Source: Marinobacter sp. F4218
GTDB taxonomy: Bacteria > Pseudomonadota > Gammaproteobacteria > Pseudomonadales > Oleiphilaceae
Reading direction: 5' to 3'
Assembly: GCF_019443085.1 (NCBI RefSeq)
Contig: NZ_JAHZIL010000004.1
Location: 496,001 to 560,000, forward strand
DNA: 64,000 nt
The notes under the pieces are model-generated. The model saw nothing but the letters and a program-made list of their open reading frames with translations, was not told the origin of the DNA and did no database searches. Positions within the stretch are counted from its first letter, which is position 1. Every line of letters starts with the position of its first letter. This document shows, in pieces, positions 1 through 8,450 of this stretch. The position numbers and the translations under genes are program-made.

Positions 1-1
1 G

Positions 2-337
2 CACATCATCGGTGACGTGAAAGACAAGACCTGCATCCTGGTCGACGACATCATTGATACCGCCGGCACCCTGTGTAAGGCAGCCAAAGCTCTGAAGGAG
101 CATGGTGCGGCACGCGTAGTGGCCTATATCACCCACCCGGTTCTTTCTGGTCCGGCGATCGACAACATCAACGCCTCCGAGCTTGATGAGCTGGTAGTCT
201 GCGATACCATTCCGGTGAGTGACAAAGCGAAGAATTGTGATAGAATCCGCGTCCTCGGAATGGCCGGTCTGCTCGCGGAGTCCATTCGCCGCGTCAGCAA
301 CGAAGAATCGATCAGCGCCATGTTCGACAATGCCTGA
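2..337 (+). CDS. prs: Ribose-phosphate pyrophosphokinase, C-terminal part (cut by window start)
   Basis: Partial CDS in frame 2, open at the left edge; about 111 C-terminal residues remain. Prs makes PRPP from ribose 5-phosphate and ATP for nucleotide, His, Trp and NAD synthesis. The remaining part starts at HIIGDVKDK and contains the PRPP-binding loop [12 protein letters not shown], the family signature, followed by the C-terminal segment with the SAMFDN ending usual in gammaproteobacterial Prs. A strong intrinsic terminator follows 45 bases after the stop, so rplY is probably transcribed from its own promoter. Identification is firm; the start lies outside the window. Confidence 0.96.
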   Translation, partial: HIIGDVKDKTCILVDDIIDTAGTLCKAAKALKEHGAARVVAYITHPVLSGPAIDNINASELDELVVCDTIPVSDKAKNCDRIRVLGMAGLLAESIRRVSNEESISAMFDNA

Positions 338-382
338 GCGAATTTAACGCTTTAGTTTTCAGGCAAAACAAGCAGTTATCGG

Positions 383-414
383 GTCGGGAGCCTAATCAGG
401 CTCCCGACTCTTTT
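383..414 (+). terminator. Intrinsic terminator after prs
   Basis: Perfect 11-bp inverted repeat, arms 383-393 and 398-408 with a 4-base loop, followed by TCTTTT. Classic rho-independent geometry directly downstream of prs. Confidence 0.9.
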
Positions 415-503
415 AGTCAGTCGGAAAAATCCGGCTTTTCAGAAACATCACCTGATCCAACGCCTGGTCGCGGGCAGTTCAGGTGACGATTGAGGTTATT
501 ACC

Positions 504-1154
504 ATGTCTCAGGAATTTGTTATCGAAGCATTTCCTCGTGACGATCAGGGGAGAGGTGCGAGCCGCCGCCTGCGTCGTGAGGAACGGAAAATCCCGGCCA
601 TCATCTACGGTGGCAAAAAGGATGCGACTCCGGTTGCCATCTGGCACAACGAGCTGAAGAAGGCTCTGGAGAACGAAGCATTCTTCTCTCACGTTCTGAC
701 CATTGAGCTGAACGGCAAGAAAGAAAGCGTGATCCTGAAGGATCTGCAGCGTCACCCGTACAAGCCTATCCTGACCCACGCTGACTTCCTGCGCGTAGAC
801 AAGGATCACGAGATCCACGTCAACGTACCGCTGCACTTCATCAACGAAGAAACAGCACCGGCCATCAAGCTTCAGGGCGGCGTTGCCAACCACCAGATCA
901 ACGAAGTGGAAGTGATCTGTCTGCCGCAGAACCTGCCCGAGTTCATCGAAGTCGACATGAGTTCCGTTGACATGGACCAGGTAGTTCACCTGAGCGACCT
1001 GAAACTGCCGGAAGGCGTTCGTGTTGCAGCCCTGCTGCAGGGCGAAGATCACGACCTGCCGGTTGTCGCCATTCACAAGCCGCGCGGCGCCAAAGCTGAC
1101 GAAGAAGCGGAAGAAGGTGAAGAAGGCGAAGAAGGCGGCGAAGAGAAGGAGTAA
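504..1154 (+). CDS. rplY: 50S ribosomal protein L25/general stress protein Ctc
   Basis: 216 aa from the ATG at 504 (start MSQEFVIEAF); GAGG at 492-495 is a suitable ribosome binding site, so the in-frame GTG at 483 was not used. It is the long two-domain Ctc form of bL25, which binds 5S rRNA: an N-terminal L25 domain (about residues 1-95, with GRGASRRLR and VPAIIYGG-like motifs) and a C-terminal TL5-type beta domain (about 95-190). It ends in a very acidic Glu/Gly-rich tail (last ~20 residues). The gene is followed after 21 bases by pth, the usual rplY-pth operon order. Confidence 0.96.
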   Translation: MSQEFVIEAFPRDDQGRGASRRLRREERKIPAIIYGGKKDATPVAIWHNELKKALENEAFFSHVLTIELNGKKESVILKDLQRHPYKPILTHADFLRVDKDHEIHVNVPLHFINEETAPAIKLQGGVANHQINEVEVICLPQNLPEFIEVDMSSVDMDQVVHLSDLKLPEGVRVAALLQGEDHDLPVVAIHKPRGAKADEEAEEGEEGEEGGEEKE

Positions 1155-1175
1155 ACACTCCGGGGGCAACGGCGA

Positions 1176-1766
1176 ATGGCACAGGATATTGTCATGGTGG
1201 TCGGTCTGGGAAACCCCGGCCCTGACTACGAGAATACCCGCCACAATGCCGGCGCCCTGTTCGTCGAAGCGCTGGCCCGCCATGCGGGCCAGACGCTCCG
1301 CCCCGAAAAGAAATACCACGGGCTCTACGCCCGCATCCAGTTGCAAGGTCTTGACCTGCACCTGCTTAATCCCTCGACGTTTATGAACCGCAGCGGCCTG
1401 TCCATCAAGGCACTGGCGGACTTCTTCAAGATTGCTCCCGAACAGATCCTGGTTGCCCACGACGAACTCGACCTGCCTCCCGGTACCGCCAAGCTCAAGA
1501 AAGGCGGCGGCCACGGTGGCCACAACGGTCTGCGGGATACCATTGCCCATCTCGGCACCAGGGATTTCCAGCGTCTGCGCCTGGGTATCGGCCATCCCGG
1601 CGACAGCCGCAAGGTGACCGGCTTTGTACTGGGCCGGCTCGGCAAACGGGAAACCGAAGAGCTCAACGCGGTGTTCGACGAAGTCATGCGGGTGCTGCCG
1701 GATGCCGCCAGCGGCAAACTGGCCGCGGCCATGAACCGGCTGCACAGCTTCAAGCCCGCGCCCTGA
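1176..1766 (+). CDS. pth: Peptidyl-tRNA hydrolase
   Basis: 196 aa, usual length for bacterial Pth. It recycles peptidyl-tRNAs released early from ribosomes by cleaving the ester bond between peptide and tRNA. Visible signatures: [19 protein letters not shown] near the N terminus, containing the catalytic His (H in TRHNAG), the FMNRSG segment, and the second signature [14 protein letters not shown] around residues 108-121. A purine-rich GGGGG at 1162-1166 precedes the ATG. Lies between rplY and ychF, a conserved order; probably co-transcribed with rplY. Confidence 0.97.
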   Translation: MAQDIVMVVGLGNPGPDYENTRHNAGALFVEALARHAGQTLRPEKKYHGLYARIQLQGLDLHLLNPSTFMNRSGLSIKALADFFKIAPEQILVAHDELDLPPGTAKLKKGGGHGGHNGLRDTIAHLGTRDFQRLRLGIGHPGDSRKVTGFVLGRLGKRETEELNAVFDEVMRVLPDAASGKLAAAMNRLHSFKPAP

Positions 1767-1807
1767 GGGGGCATTTCCCCTTACTCGCACCCACCGGCAG
1801 ACACCGG

Positions 1808-1813
1808 TATAAT
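1808..1813 (+). promoter_or_regulatory. Candidate -10 element for ychF
   Basis: Perfect TATAAT at 1808-1813 in the 81-base gap between pth and ychF. The -35 at the matching distance (TCGCAC, 1785-1790) is poor, so this is a possible, not certain, sigma-70 promoter giving a leader of about 30 bases. Confidence 0.4.
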
Positions 1814-1847
1814 CCGCCCAAATTTTCCGTACCAGCAGAGGCATTCC

Positions 1848-2939
1848 ATGGGATTTAACTGCGGCATCGTCGGCCTTCCCAACGTCGGCAAATCCACCCT
1901 GTTCAACGCACTGACCAAATCCGGCATCGGCGCGGAAAACTTCCCGTTCTGCACCATCGAGCCGAACGCCGGTGTGGTGGCCATGCCCGACCCTCGCCTG
2001 ACCAAGCTGGCCGAGATCGTGAAGCCCGAGCGCGTGGTGCCCACCACCATGGAATTCGTCGACATCGCCGGTCTGGTGGCGGGCGCTTCCAAGGGCGAAG
2101 GCCTGGGCAACCAGTTCCTCGCCAACATCCGCCAGACCGACGCCATCGCCCACGTCGTGCGCTGCTTTGAAGACGGCAATGTAATCCATGTGGCCAACAA
2201 GGTGGATCCCGCCTCCGATATCGACGTCATTAACACCGAGCTGGCCCTGGCCGATCTCGACACCGTGGAAAAGGCGATCAAGCGTGTCCAGCGGGTTGCC
2301 AAGAGTGGTGACAAGGAAGCCAAGGCCCAGCTGGAAATGTTCGAGAAGCTGCTGCCGGTTCTGAACGAAGGCAAGCCGGTGCGCAGCATGAACCTGGATA
2401 AAGACCAGATGGCCCTGGTGCGGGAACTGTGCCTGCTGACCGTCAAGCCGACCATGTACATCGCGAACGTGAACGAGGACGGTTTCGAGAATAACCCGCA
2501 CCTGGACACCGTGCGAAAAATCGCCGAATCCGAAAACGCCGTGGTGGTGCCGATCTGCAACAAGCTGGAAGCAGAGATCTCGGAACTGGAAGACGACGAG
2601 AAGGCCATGTTCCTGGATGAAATGGGCATGGAAGAGCCCGGCCTGGACCGGGTCATTCGCGCCGGCTACGGCCTCCTGGGCCTTCAGACCTACTTTACCG
2701 CCGGGGTGAAGGAAGTACGCGCCTGGACCGTAAAAATCGGCGCCACGGCGCCTCAGGCGGCAGGTGTGATCCACACCGACTTCGAGCGCGGCTTCATTCG
2801 GGCGGAAGTGGTCAGCTACGACGACTACGTCCAGTACAACGGCGAAGCCGGCGCCAAGGATGCGGGGAAATGGCGCCTGGAAGGCAAGGACTACATCGTC
2901 AAGGACGGCGACGTTATCCACTTCCGCTTCAACGTCTAA
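1848..2939 (+). CDS. ychF: Redox-regulated ATPase YchF (Obg-like P-loop protein)
   Basis: 363 aa, full length for YchF/OLA1. It belongs to the Obg-HflX GTPase superfamily but hydrolyses ATP; it is associated with ribosomes and the oxidative stress response. Walker [10 protein letters not shown] at residues 8-16, DIAGLVAGA (G3-type DxxG), the altered NKxD-like element, and a C-terminal TGS domain (about 278-361) with the conserved ending [18 protein letters not shown] and [11 protein letters not shown]. Next to pth, as in many Gammaproteobacteria. Confidence 0.97.
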   Translation: MGFNCGIVGLPNVGKSTLFNALTKSGIGAENFPFCTIEPNAGVVAMPDPRLTKLAEIVKPERVVPTTMEFVDIAGLVAGASKGEGLGNQFLANIRQTDAIAHVVRCFEDGNVIHVANKVDPASDIDVINTELALADLDTVEKAIKRVQRVAKSGDKEAKAQLEMFEKLLPVLNEGKPVRSMNLDKDQMALVRELCLLTVKPTMYIANVNEDGFENNPHLDTVRKIAESENAVVVPICNKLEAEISELEDDEKAMFLDEMGMEEPGLDRVIRAGYGLLGLQTYFTAGVKEVRAWTVKIGATAPQAAGVIHTDFERGFIRAEVVSYDDYVQYNGEAGAKDAGKWRLEGKDYIVKDGDVIHFRFNV

Positions 2940-2967
2940 CTTTTCAGGAAAAAATGGGCCCGAAGCC

Positions 2968-2996
2968 TTGACAGCATGGGCCCAAATACTGAAAAT
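2968..2996 (+). promoter_or_regulatory. Probable promoter of tRNA-Met
   Basis: TTGACA (2968-2973), a 17-base spacer, then GAAAAT (2991-2996), followed by a GC-rich discriminator (GCGCC). A consensus -35 at exact spacing 36 bases before the tRNA supports independent transcription. Confidence 0.55.
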
Positions 2997-3031
2997 ACGC
3001 GCCTCGTTTGGGGCGAAGCCCAAAGCGAAAT

Positions 3032-3108
3032 GGCAAGGTAGCTCAGTTGGTTAGAGCACAGCACTCATAATGCTGGGGTCGGCGGTTCGACTCCGCCCCT
3101 TGCTACCA
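3032..3108 (+). tRNA. tRNA-Met (CAT), elongator type
   Basis: 77 nt with encoded CCA. Acceptor GGCAAGG pairs with CCTTGCT (terminal G-U), D arm GCTCAGTTGGTTAGAGC, anticodon stem CAGCA/TGCTG with loop CTCATAA (anticodon CAT), T stem GGCGG/CCGCC with TTCGACT loop. The paired first base and the overall pattern exclude initiator tRNA; the body resembles elongator Met more than tRNA-Ile2, though a lysidine-modified CAT cannot be fully excluded by eye. Confidence 0.93.
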
Positions 3109-3119
3109 GTATTCGAGAA

Positions 3120-3149
3120 GGGTCACGATTCACGTCGTGGCCCTTTTTT
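3120..3149 (+). terminator. Intrinsic terminator after tRNA-Met
   Basis: Stem arms 3120-3128 and 3135-3143 (9 bp, one G-U) with a 6-base loop, followed by TTTTTT. Located 11 bases after the tRNA CCA end. Confidence 0.88.
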
Positions 3150-3617
3150 GTTGATTCTGCCACTTTCCCCGGCCGGTCCCTGGCACGCCACAACTTCGCT
3201 ATTTAGCCAGACTGCATTCTTTTACAGCCTTCTTTAGCTTATCGGTGAGACCGGTCTTTTCATGCTTCTTAGCAATGTAAAAAGACACCCCGAACCGACC
3301 GGCGTATTGCTGGTAATAAGTGCCTTCATAATCCTTCATTTATCCGGCGACAAGCAATTTGGGGATCAGGACAGCGCCTGCCCTGCCCCTCTTGAGCACC
3401 TCCGGAGCCTGTTCCCAAGTCCTCCGCCTGAACGTGTTGCGCACAGAACATAGCGCCGAGAAAGCAATATCTGATCACGACATTAAAGCTTCTCATCTTC
3501 CGATGGAGTCCTAATAATCACTGTCCGTTGATTCTATACTAGCTATGGTGGACCTACTCCGGGTTTATTCCCGGTGTCACTTCGGCGAAAACTGCGACAA
3601 CCGGGGAAAGCCTGGAG
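3150..3617. other. Gene-poor variable stretch downstream of tRNA-Met
   Basis: About 470 bases between the tRNA terminator and the Anr box hold no recognisable full-length gene. The one coding-like element is a 46-codon minus-strand ORF (3199-3339). A plus-strand ORF of 63 codons (3262-3453) overlaps it and has no RBS or recognisable features. Position next to a tRNA 3' end and the low information content fit a site of past insertion and loss, but no flanking repeat was found. Confidence 0.4.
3199..3339 (-). CDS. Orphan 46-aa ORF, unknown
   Basis: Unrecognised. It starts at an ATG immediately after an in-frame TAA and reads MKDYEGTYYQQYAG at the N terminus, then a short hydrophobic-aromatic patch (GVSFYIA) and a Lys-rich helix-like C terminus ending ECSLAK. 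Composition is protein-like, with balanced charges, unlike the surrounding non-coding frames. No convincing Shine-Dalgarno sequence is seen. It may be a small gene, or the tail of a larger decayed gene. Confidence 0.3.
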   Translation of the reverse strand: MKDYEGTYYQQYAGRFGVSFYIAKKHEKTGLTDKLKKAVKECSLAK

Positions 3618-3631
3618 TTGATGTGTATCAA
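3618..3631 (+). promoter_or_regulatory. Perfect Fnr/Anr box before the membrane protein at 3691
   Basis: TTGAT-GTGT-ATCAA matches the Fnr/Anr consensus TTGAT-N4-ATCAA in all ten defined positions. Its centre (3624.5) is about 42 bases before a possible start site near 3666, with CAGAAT (3654-3659) as a -10-like hexamer, the geometry of a class II Fnr-activated promoter. It lies 60 bases before the ATG at 3691. Confidence 0.75.
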
Positions 3632-3690
3632 GACTGATACCGAGCGAACGGCCCAGAATTCTCTGACGGTAGTTTGGGGTGGGCAGTGAA

Positions 3691-4095
3691 ATGTTCCGGG
3701 ACACTGAAGATATCATTGTTACTCTCCCACTGGACCTGGCCGCCATTCTCCTCATAGGCATCGCCATGATCGCCTTCCATGACACCAGTGCCAACCAGGC
3801 GTTTCTGTTCGCGGTTTCGGTTGTCCCACTTTCCAGGGTCTGGACTATGGTGTACGAACGGCGATGGGGAGATGAGCAGCCCGCCCAGGAGGAACATGGC
3901 AGCCGCAACAGGGGGCTGCTCCAGAAAACAATGAGTTACGTCGGCTTTGAACTCGTCCTGTTTTTTGCCTTCACGTCTTGCAGCATCTGGATTCTCAATA
4001 TCGACACTATCAACGCCATTCTGACGGGCATCGTTCTCGTGCCTGCACATACCACCTATTGGGCCATGGCAAAGTCAATTACCGAAGAGCGCTGA
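3691..4095 (+). CDS. Four-helix inner-membrane protein, distantly PACE/BTP-like
   Basis: 134 aa from ATG 3691, preceded by GGGGTGGG; a GTG at 3679 is an alternative start. Four predicted membrane helices in two pairs (about residues 9-27, 33-52, 79-98, 103-122) separated by a charged loop. The pairwise layout, the ERRWGDEQ cytoplasmic segment after helix 2 and GFELVLFF at the start of helix 3 resemble the bacterial transmembrane pair (PACE efflux) family, in which each half carries a conserved (H/G)xxxFE-type motif; the first copy is not clear here, so the assignment is tentative. Convergent with the SMR gene, 12 bases apart. A perfect Anr box upstream suggests induction at low oxygen. Confidence 0.6.
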   Translation: MFRDTEDIIVTLPLDLAAILLIGIAMIAFHDTSANQAFLFAVSVVPLSRVWTMVYERRWGDEQPAQEEHGSRNRGLLQKTMSYVGFELVLFFAFTSCSIWILNIDTINAILTGIVLVPAHTTYWAMAKSITEER

Positions 4096-4107
4096 CGTTG
4101 ACTGTGT

Positions 4108-4440
4108 TCAGTGGGCACCGGCCTTGGACAGTACATTCAGCACGAAAACGCCGGACACGATCAGTGCCATGCCAGCGACTCCCCACGCGTCCAGCTTCTG
4201 GCCAAACACCAGCCAGCCGGCAGCGGCGACCAGCACGATTCCAAGGCCAGCCCAGATTGCGTACGCGGTGCCCACCGGGATGGTTCGCAATGCCAGTCCA
4301 AGAAGGTAGAACGCGACCCCGTAGCCCAGGATCACGATCACCGACGGCATCAGACGGGTGAAACCCTCACTCGCCTTCAGTGAGGACGTCGCGACCACTT
4401 CCGCGATAATAGCCAAGGCCAGAAAAACCCAGTTCGTCAT
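4108..4440 (-). CDS. SMR-family multidrug efflux protein (EmrE/QacE-like)
   Basis: 110 aa, the exact length of EmrE, with four membrane helices. SMR proteins form antiparallel dimers that exchange protons for cationic drugs. The essential membrane glutamate of helix 1 is present ([16 protein letters not shown]), as are the helix 3 motif [13 protein letters not shown] and the C-terminal dimer helix ([16 protein letters not shown]). The close match in these motifs suggests EmrE/QacE rather than SugE/Gdx type. The ATG at 4440 has AGGAGG at good spacing; the longer reading to 4470 is not needed. Faces the PACE-like gene. Confidence 0.9.
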   Translation of the reverse strand: MTNWVFLALAIIAEVVATSSLKASEGFTRLMPSVIVILGYGVAFYLLGLALRTIPVGTAYAIWAGLGIVLVAAAGWLVFGQKLDAWGVAGMALIVSGVFVLNVLSKAGAH

Positions 4441-4589
4441 AGCACAACCTCCTGAATCAAGGCGGGCCATTGTGCTTGGGGCCGGCCGGAAAATGAACCG
4501 TAAAAACCGATAGCACTCCAGTCGAAGTCTGCCCCTTCACCCGATTGAAAGAATGGCATAAGCTCCTGTTTTACCCGGAGGACCTGTTC

Positions 4590-5804
4590 ATGCCCCAAAC
4601 CACCACCGTCGCCGGCCTGTCGCTCGACCGACTGGAGCGCATTTCCCGCCACCTTGACGAAAACTACATCCAGCCCGGCAAGCTTCCCGGAGCCGTGACA
4701 CTGGTGGCCCGGCACGGTGAAGTGGCCTGGACGCGGGCCCAGGGACTCATGGACATTGAACGCAACAAACCGGCCCGGCGGGATACCATCTTCCGGATTT
4801 ATTCCATGACCAAACCGGTCACTTCCATTGCCATGATGCAGTTGTACGAACAGGGCCGTTTCCTGCTGGACGATCCGGTCCACAAGTACATACCCGCGTG
4901 GAAAAACCTGTCCGTGTACAAGGCGGGTTCCTGGCCGGACTTCCAGACCGAACCGGCCGCGGCCACCATGACCATTCGTGACCTGCTCACCCATATGTCG
5001 GGCCTGACCTACGGGTTTCTGGAGCGAACCAATGTCGATGCCGCGTATCGACACCTGAAGCTTGACGGCAGCGGCAGCCTTACTCTGGACAAACTGATCG
5101 ACCGGCTGACAGAACTGCCCCTTGAATTTTCGCCGGGAACGGCCTGGAATTACTCGGTGTCTACCGATGTGGTCGGCTACCTGGTGCAACTGCTTTCCGG
5201 CCAGCCCCTGGATGACTATTTCCGCGAGCACATCTTCTCGCCCCTGGGCATGACGGACACGGGTTTTCAGGTACCCGAGGAAAAACGGGAGCGCTTCGCG
5301 GCCTGCTACCTGCACCAGCCAGGCGACACCATGAGACTGCAGGATGACCCGGAGCGTTCCCGCTACCTTCGGACCCCGGCATTCCTGTCAGGCGGTGGTG
5401 GTCTGGTGTCCACGGTGGACGACTACCACCGTTTCGCGCAGGCACTGTGCCAGGGCGGTGAATACCGGGGCCAGCGCATCATCGGGCGAAAAACCCTCGA
5501 GTTCATGCGCAGCAATCATCTGCCCGGCAACCAGGACCTGCCGACTCTCTCCATCGGGGCATTCAGCGAAACCCCTTACGAGGGTAATGGATTCGGGCTG
5601 GGCTTCTCGGTCAAAACCGACGTTGCCAAATCCCATACCAACGGTTCGGTGGGAGAGTATGGCTGGGGTGGTCTGGCCAGCACCAATTTCTTTATCGATC
5701 CGGAGGAGGACATGGTCGTCATTTTCATGACCCAGCTGATACCCTCGTCCTCGTACCCGGTGCGACAGGAATTGCGGGCCATGGTGCACGGCGCGCTGGT
5801 CTGA
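4590..5804 (+). CDS. Serine hydrolase, class C beta-lactamase fold (EstB-like esterase)
   Basis: 404 aa from ATG 4590, with GGAGGA 7 bases upstream (4577-4582). No signal peptide, so probably cytoplasmic. Motifs of the beta-lactamase/esterase family VIII group: S72-M-T-K75 (nucleophile and general base), Y188-S-V in [10 protein letters not shown], and a WGG element near the C terminus (GWGGLAST). Family members hydrolyse esters or beta-lactam-like amides; substrate cannot be read from sequence. Single gene, with a small inverted repeat (5803-5818) right at its stop. Confidence 0.88.
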   Translation: MPQTTTVAGLSLDRLERISRHLDENYIQPGKLPGAVTLVARHGEVAWTRAQGLMDIERNKPARRDTIFRIYSMTKPVTSIAMMQLYEQGRFLLDDPVHKYIPAWKNLSVYKAGSWPDFQTEPAAATMTIRDLLTHMSGLTYGFLERTNVDAAYRHLKLDGSGSLTLDKLIDRLTELPLEFSPGTAWNYSVSTDVVGYLVQLLSGQPLDDYFREHIFSPLGMTDTGFQVPEEKRERFAACYLHQPGDTMRLQDDPERSRYLRTPAFLSGGGGLVSTVDDYHRFAQALCQGGEYRGQRIIGRKTLEFMRSNHLPGNQDLPTLSIGAFSETPYEGNGFGLGFSVKTDVAKSHTNGSVGEYGWGGLASTNFFIDPEEDMVVIFMTQLIPSSSYPVRQELRAMVHGALV

Positions 5805-5893
5805 TCCGGGCACGGATCCTACCTTATCGAACTCTGTGGCATACTGATTTTCGACACCAACAACACCAATGATTACACAGCAAGGAAGTTGCG

Positions 5894-7171
5894 ATGAAAC
5901 TCGAGACACTGGCTTTACACGCGGGCTTCAGCGGAGACCCGACCACCCATGCGGCGACTACGCCCATCTACCAGACCACCTCCTATACCTTCGATGACAC
6001 GCAGCACGGTGCGGATCTGTTTGATTTGAAGGTGCAGGGCAACATCTATACGCGCATCATGAACCCGACCAACGGGGTGCTTGAGGAGCGCATGGCGCAA
6101 CTCGAAGGTGGTGTTGGGGCACTGGCGCTGGCCTCGGGAATGGCCGCCATCACCTATGCCCTGCAAACCATCTGCAAGGTCGGCAACAATATCGTCAGCA
6201 CCAGCCAGCTTTATGGCGGCACTTATAACCTGTTCGCCCATTCGCTGCCGAACCAGGGTATCGACTGCCGGATGGTGCCCCACGATGATTTCGATGCGGT
6301 CGAAAAAGCCATTGATGACAACACCCGCGCCCTGTTTTGCGAATCCATCGGCAACCCGGCGGGCAATGTGGTGGATATCGAGCGCTGGGCCGACATTGCC
6401 CACAAGCATGGCATACCGCTGATCGTCGACAATACGGTGGCAACACCCTTCCTGTGTCGACCGTTCGAGCATGGGGCCGACATCGTCGTCCACTCCCTCA
6501 CCAAGTACATCGGCGGCCACGGCACCACCGTGGCGGGCATCGTGGTGGATTCAGGCAAATTCGACTGGAAAGCCAGTGCCGACAAGTTCCCCATGCTGAA
6601 CGAGCCAGACCCGTCCTATCACGGCGTGGTGTATACCGAGGCTCTCGGGCCCGCGGCCTTTATCGGTCGCTGCAGGGTGGTTCCCCTGCGAAACACCGGA
6701 GCCGCCCTGGCCCCCTTCAATGCTTTCCTGATCATGCAGGGACTGGAGACCCTCGCCCTTCGCATGGAACGTCACTGCGAGAACGCGGAAAAAGTTGCCA
6801 ACTTCCTGCAGGACCATCCCTCCGTCGAATGGGTGAACTACGCCACCCTCGATGGCAGCCCCTACAAGGCGACCTGTGAGAAAATCTGTGGCGGCAAGGC
6901 GTCGGGCATCCTGAGTTTCGGGATCAAGGGCGGCCTTGAGGCCGGAGCACGGTTCATCGATGCCCTGCAACTGATCTACCGGTTGGTCAATATTGGTGAC
7001 GCCAAGTCCCTGGCCTGCCACCCGGCTTCTACCACCCACCGGCAACTGAATCCGGAGGAGCTGAAAAGCGCCGGTGTGAGTGCGGATCTGGTGCGCTTGT
7101 CCATCGGCATCGAGCATGTGGACGACCTGATCGCCGACATCACCCAGGCGCTGGACGCTGCAACCGCCTGA
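5894..7171 (+). CDS. metY: O-acetylhomoserine sulfhydrylase
   Basis: 425 aa PLP enzyme of the Cys/Met metabolism gamma-type family. It makes homocysteine directly from O-acetylhomoserine and sulfide. Evidence: N terminus LETLALHAGFSGDPTTHAATTPIYQTTSY-like, the PLP lysine in SLTKYIGGHGTT, and the length (about 425-430), longer than MetB/MetC/MetZ (about 390-400), with the insertion typical of MetY. GGAAG precedes the ATG. No SAM or cobalamin riboswitch was recognisable in the 89-base upstream gap. Confidence 0.95.
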   Translation: MKLETLALHAGFSGDPTTHAATTPIYQTTSYTFDDTQHGADLFDLKVQGNIYTRIMNPTNGVLEERMAQLEGGVGALALASGMAAITYALQTICKVGNNIVSTSQLYGGTYNLFAHSLPNQGIDCRMVPHDDFDAVEKAIDDNTRALFCESIGNPAGNVVDIERWADIAHKHGIPLIVDNTVATPFLCRPFEHGADIVVHSLTKYIGGHGTTVAGIVVDSGKFDWKASADKFPMLNEPDPSYHGVVYTEALGPAAFIGRCRVVPLRNTGAALAPFNAFLIMQGLETLALRMERHCENAEKVANFLQDHPSVEWVNYATLDGSPYKATCEKICGGKASGILSFGIKGGLEAGARFIDALQLIYRLVNIGDAKSLACHPASTTHRQLNPEELKSAGVSADLVRLSIGIEHVDDLIADITQALDAATA

Positions 7172-7179
7172 TTGCTCCC

Positions 7180-7209
7180 TGCCGGGTACGACCAATGTCG
7201 TGCCCGGCA
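7180..7209 (+). terminator. Long stem after metY, possible terminator
   Basis: 13-bp stem (arms 7180-7192 and 7197-7209, one G-U pair, loop CAAT) starting 8 bases after the metY stop. No U tract follows, so it may be a weak terminator or a 3' end-stabilising hairpin. Confidence 0.45.
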
Positions 7210-7301
7210 CATCCCCGTGATTGCCCGTACCTGCCTTGTATCTCCGAGTCCCGGCCATTACTCTTGAAGGCTGACCAAGCCTTCATGAGAGTCCCGTTGC
7301 A

Positions 7302-8351
7302 ATGAGCGACAGCGCAAAACCCCGCATTACCAGTGGTTCCAAATTCCGTAATGAGCACGGCTTTTCCGCCATCAAGGATGGTATCAAGCGCAGCTCGGGC
7401 GAGAATCGGGATTCCAGGCCGGTGGAGCGCAAGCCAAAATGGCTGAGGGCTCGCATGCCAGGGGGCGAGCGCTACGAAGCAGTGCGTAAGAATGTCAGCG
7501 AACACCGCCTGAGTACGGTCTGCCAGGAGTCCCATTGCCCCAATATTGGTGAGTGCTGGACGGCCGGCACGGCCACCATCATGGTGATGGGTTCAGTCTG
7601 CACCCGGGCCTGCAAATTCTGCGCGGTAGATACCGGCAACCCCAAAGGCTGGCTGGATCACGAGGAACCCGAGAACACCGCCAAGTCCGTCGAGCTGATG
7701 GGCCTGCGTTACATCGTTCTGACCTCAGTAGACCGCGACGATCTGGACGATGGCGGCGCCGCCCACTACGCCGCCTGCGTATCGGCGATCAAACAGCGCA
7801 CGCCGGAAGTGGCCGTCGAGGCCCTGACACCGGATTTCGATGCCGTCATGCCGCATGTGGAGAAAGTAGTGGATTCCGGGCTGGACGTGTTCGCCCAGAA
7901 CGTTGAAACCGTGAAACGCCTCACCAGCCGGGTGCGGGATCCCCGCGCCGGATACGAGAAGACCCTGAGCGTTCTGGCACACGCCAAGCAATACCGCCCC
8001 GACGTGCTCACCAAAACCAGCCTGATGCTGGGACTGGGTGAAACCGAAGAGGAAATCCTCCAGACCATGGACGACCTGCGCGCCATCGGTGTGGATATCC
8101 TGACCCTGGGCCAATACCTGCGGCCCACGCCGAACCACCTGCCGGTGGAACGGTACGTCACCCCGGAAGAGTTCAATCGCTACCGGGAAATTGGTCTGGA
8201 GAAGGGTTTCATGGAGGTGCCCTCCGGGCCGATGGTTCGCTCCAGCTACCGTGCGGACAAGGTGTTCGACCAGAACAACCTCGGTCTTGCCGTACCGGAA
8301 GTACCCCAGGCCACCAACGCCATGCAGATTCCGGTCAAAGCGGTCGACTGA
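7302..8351 (+). CDS. lipA: Lipoyl synthase
   Basis: 349 aa radical-SAM enzyme that inserts two sulfurs into octanoyl groups on E2/H proteins. The auxiliary cluster cysteines are in [12 protein letters not shown] and the radical-SAM CxxxCxxC is CTRACKFC. The C-terminal RSSYRAD serine motif is also present. Its partner lipB is far away in this window (52049-52687), unlike genomes where the two are adjacent. The N terminus is about 25 residues longer than in E. coli; the SD before ATG 7302 is weak (GAGAG), so a later start is possible. Confidence 0.96.
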   Translation: MSDSAKPRITSGSKFRNEHGFSAIKDGIKRSSGENRDSRPVERKPKWLRARMPGGERYEAVRKNVSEHRLSTVCQESHCPNIGECWTAGTATIMVMGSVCTRACKFCAVDTGNPKGWLDHEEPENTAKSVELMGLRYIVLTSVDRDDLDDGGAAHYAACVSAIKQRTPEVAVEALTPDFDAVMPHVEKVVDSGLDVFAQNVETVKRLTSRVRDPRAGYEKTLSVLAHAKQYRPDVLTKTSLMLGLGETEEEILQTMDDLRAIGVDILTLGQYLRPTPNHLPVERYVTPEEFNRYREIGLEKGFMEVPSGPMVRSSYRADKVFDQNNLGLAVPEVPQATNAMQIPVKAVD

Positions 8352-8450
8352 CGCGGCAAGCCGCTTTTCCCCGGCGACATCGCCAAAGGTCACAGTCACC
8401 GAAAGTTTGTGGCACACTCTGCACTCGTTTTCCAGCAGAGTTGTTGCTTC

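Noticed and set aside
417-3023. Very long (868-codon) minus-strand open frame opposite rplY, pth and ychF
   Set aside because: It lies antisense to three firmly identified genes and has no recognisable motif or SD; long antisense frames are expected in GC-rich codon-biased genes.
3032-3108. Reading the CAT tRNA as initiator tRNA or tRNA-Ile2
   Set aside because: It lacks the unpaired first base of initiators, and the arms resemble elongator Met more than Ile2.
5805-5893. Possible SAM riboswitch before metY
   Set aside because: The gap is only 89 bases and lacks the conserved stems of SAM-I, SAM-II or SAM-IV types.
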